DNA from: Hyphomicrobiaceae bacterium
GTDB taxonomy: Bacteria > Pseudomonadota > Alphaproteobacteria > Rhizobiales > HXMU1428-3
Reading direction: 5' to 3'
Assembly: GCA_028285025.1 (NCBI GenBank)
Contig: JANQQH010000511.1
Coordinates: forward strand, 1 to 7,668
DNA length: 7,668 nt
The notes under the pieces were generated by a model. That model saw only the letters and a program-made list of their open reading frames with translations. It did not search any database and was not told the DNA's origin. This document shows, one piece after another, positions 7,098-7,668 of the stretch (positions are counted from its first letter, which is position 1; every line of letters starts with the position of its first letter). The translations under genes and the position numbers were made by a program.

Positions 7098-7225
7098 TTG
7101 CGAAAATTGTTGTTAAAAGGCTTTAAAGTTTTTTACTCTGAAATATGATAGCAAAAAACTGTTGATCAAAATCCAATCTAATGAACAAGATTAGGGCAAA
7201 GCCTTTGTAACGAAAATTTTTGTAA
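7098..7225. repeat. Long imperfect inverted repeat flanking the putative fabF promoter
   Basis: The arm at 7098-7121 is complementary to the arm at 7201-7225. Read as plus-strand RNA, I count 23 pairs (three of them G-U), one G-A mismatch and one bulged G; the core AAAGGC/GCCTTT is perfect. As minus-strand RNA the wobbles become A-C mismatches, leaving about 20 pairs. The 79-bp loop holds the candidate extended -10 element for fabF. The sequence is AT-rich, so some complementarity is expected by chance. Confidence 0.45.
7145..7153 (-). promoter_or_regulatory. Candidate extended -10 promoter for fabF
   Basis: The minus strand carries TGC-TATCAT, a TGN extension followed by a hexamer that matches TATAAT at five of six positions. 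The -35 at 17-bp spacing is poor, which is typical of extended -10 promoters. Transcription would start near 7138, giving a leader of about 60 nt before the fabF start with its Shine-Dalgarno intact. It would let fabF be transcribed separately from acpP. Confidence 0.4.
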
Positions 7226-7240
7226 CTTTAACTTTGTTAA
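7204..7240 (+). repeat. Short direct repeats TTTGTAAC in the acpP-fabF gap
   Basis: TTTGTAAC occurs at 7204-7211 and again at 7219-7226, a 15-bp period; a related TTTGTTAA follows at 7233-7240. The array lies upstream of the candidate fabF promoter and could be an operator-like site, but in AT-rich sequence it may be fortuitous. Confidence 0.3.
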
Positions 7241-7326
7241 ATGGTTTTGATCCCTTTTATTAAAAAAAGAACCCAATCTGCTATTAAAAAAAGAACCCAA
7301 TCTGCAAACCATTAAATATGACAAAG
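7232..7326. repeat. Inverted repeat enclosing the 24-bp tandem duplication
   Basis: CTTTGT (7232-7237) pairs with ACAAAG (7321-7326), and AATGGTTT (7240-7247) pairs with AAACCATT (7306-7313): 14 pairs in two blocks separated by an asymmetric internal loop of 2 and 7 nt. The 58-nt apical loop (7248-7305) is almost entirely the tandem duplication. The outer block competes with the stem at 7323-7353. Confidence 0.45.
7258..7305. repeat. Perfect 24-bp tandem duplication between acpP and fabF
   Basis: Two identical, directly adjacent 24-bp units occupy 7258-7281 and 7282-7305. Each reads TATTA, a run of A, then GAACCCAATCTGC on the plus strand, so on the transcribed minus strand each unit presents a T7 run (7262-7268 and 7286-7292). 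The flanking bases on both sides differ between copies, so exactly two units are present. Identity suggests a recent duplication, or an assembly artefact. Confidence 0.9.
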
Positions 7327-7353
7327 GCTCTATGAGGGTCTCATAGGGCCTTT
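7323..7353 (-). terminator. Strong hairpin 3' of acpP, probable terminator/attenuator or mRNA stabiliser
   Basis: The two 14-nt arms (7340-7353 and 7323-7336) flank a 3-nt loop. On the minus strand the arms read AAAGGCCCTATGAG and CTCATAGAGCCTTT, complementary at 13 of 14 positions (one C-A mismatch); on the plus strand the odd pair is a G-U wobble. The hairpin begins 20 nt after the acpP stop. The minus strand continues GTCATATTTAATGG, so the T-tract is poor and termination may be partial. Partial termination here would fit the need for far more acpP than fabF transcript. Confidence 0.6.
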
Positions 7354-7372
7354 ATCTATTCAAGATCCAATG

Positions 7373-7609
7373 CTAGGCAGAAGCTTGTTCTAGAAACTTA
7401 ACAGCATCACCAACCGTTTGAATGGTCTCTGCTGCATCATCTGGAATTTCGCATCCAAACTCTTCTTCAAATGCCATAACAAGCTCAACTGTATCCAAGC
7501 TATCAGCACCAAGATCATCAATAAAGCTCGCATTTTCGACAACTTTGTCGTCTTCTACACCAAGATGCTCAATAACGATTTTTTTGACGCGTCCTGCAAT
7601 GTCACTCAT
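7373..7609 (-). CDS. acpP: Acyl carrier protein
   Basis: AcpP carries growing acyl chains as thioesters on a 4'-phosphopantetheine arm for fatty acid, lipid A and phospholipid synthesis. The 78-aa acidic protein is the standard length. The attachment motif [19 protein letters not shown] includes Ser37 in D-S-L, followed by the recognition helix II acidic residues and the [22 protein letters not shown]-terminal half. The ATG at 7609 has a GAGG site 7 nt upstream. It precedes fabF on the same strand, the classic fab cluster order; fabD and fabG would be expected to the right of the window. It is followed by a strong hairpin, which suggests that its transcript level is set separately from fabF. 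Confidence 0.97.
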   Translation of the reverse strand: MSDIAGRVKKIVIEHLGVEDDKVVENASFIDDLGADSLDTVELVMAFEEEFGCEIPDDAAETIQTVGDAVKFLEQASA

Positions 7610-7616
7610 TTTTCTG

Positions 7617-7620
7617 CCTC
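7617..7620 (-). promoter_or_regulatory. Shine-Dalgarno of acpP
   Basis: GAGG lies 7 nt upstream of the acpP ATG on the minus strand, a good site consistent with high translation and with the start chosen. Confidence 0.7.
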
Positions 7621-7668
7621 GCGATTATATAAAGGTCTTTTCATTTAAAAAGCCTTCGGATGATGAAT

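Noticed and set aside
7258..7305. Tandem 24-bp units as the remnant of a CRISPR array
   Set aside because: The units abut with no spacer between them, and no cas gene is present.
7098..7353. The acpP-fabF spacer structures as a MITE or other inserted element
   Set aside because: The inverted repeats have no target-site duplication I can find, the arms nest irregularly, and no transposase-like sequence is present. A genome search for copies could reopen this.
7624..7629. Perfect TATAAT on the minus strand just upstream of acpP, possible acpP promoter
   Set aside because: Transcription would begin at about 7617, inside the GAGG ribosome site, and the -35 at 17-bp spacing (CTTTTT) is very poor. 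acpP is more likely transcribed from further upstream.
7418..7648. Plus-strand open frame antisense to acpP and similar antisense frames over fabF, yicC, mltG and rsmA
   Set aside because: Each lies opposite a gene with a complete family signature, and its translation shows no recognisable domain; these are shadows of the real coding frames.
1..7668. A previously undescribed biological system encoded in this window
   Set aside because: All eight coding regions are well-known housekeeping families with intact motifs. Nothing unexplained remains at the protein level; only the intergenic structures merit attention.

Overview
The window is chromosomal housekeeping sequence, most likely from an alphaproteobacterium. 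Three things point that way. The gene order acpP-fabF-mltG-yicC-gmk faces a surA-pdxA-rsmA block, which I associate with Hyphomicrobiales (Rhizobiales) and relatives. The protein signatures fit, for example MAVHSMTGFAR in YicC, PKEQRKVDDFI in FabF and a SurA-like C-terminus ending DLRDEAHIEYRD. The base composition is moderately AT-rich by eye, lower in GC than most members of that group. The taxonomic placement is inference; no rRNA gene is present.

Plus-strand block (1-2413): the 3' part of a SurA-type periplasmic chaperone gene (cut by the window edge), then pdxA (vitamin B6 synthesis), then rsmA/ksgA (16S rRNA dimethyladenosine transferase). The genes are closely spaced and look like the tail of an lptD-surA-pdxA-rsmA type operon, although lptD lies outside the window.

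Minus-strand block (2443-7609, read right to left): acpP (acyl carrier protein) and fabF (beta-ketoacyl-ACP synthase II) for fatty acid elongation, mltG (lytic transglycosylase that terminates glycan strands), yicC (endoribonuclease family) and gmk (guanylate kinase). The last two overlap by a few bases. The two blocks converge with only 29 bp between the stop codons of rsmA and gmk and no strong terminator there.

All eight genes look intact (surA apart from truncation by the window edge), carry their family motifs, and are ordinary. I found no defence system, mobile element, CRISPR array or unknown gene. The unusual material is intergenic. The 295-bp acpP-fabF spacer holds a 14-bp hairpin, a perfect 24-bp tandem duplication, nested inverted repeats that could pair in mutually exclusive ways, and a candidate extended -10 promoter for fabF. 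The mltG-yicC spacer holds a textbook intrinsic terminator pointing the wrong way for the local genes: it would stop plus-strand (antisense) transcription. The 286-bp fabF-mltG spacer is AT-rich and shows only weak hairpins and palindromes.
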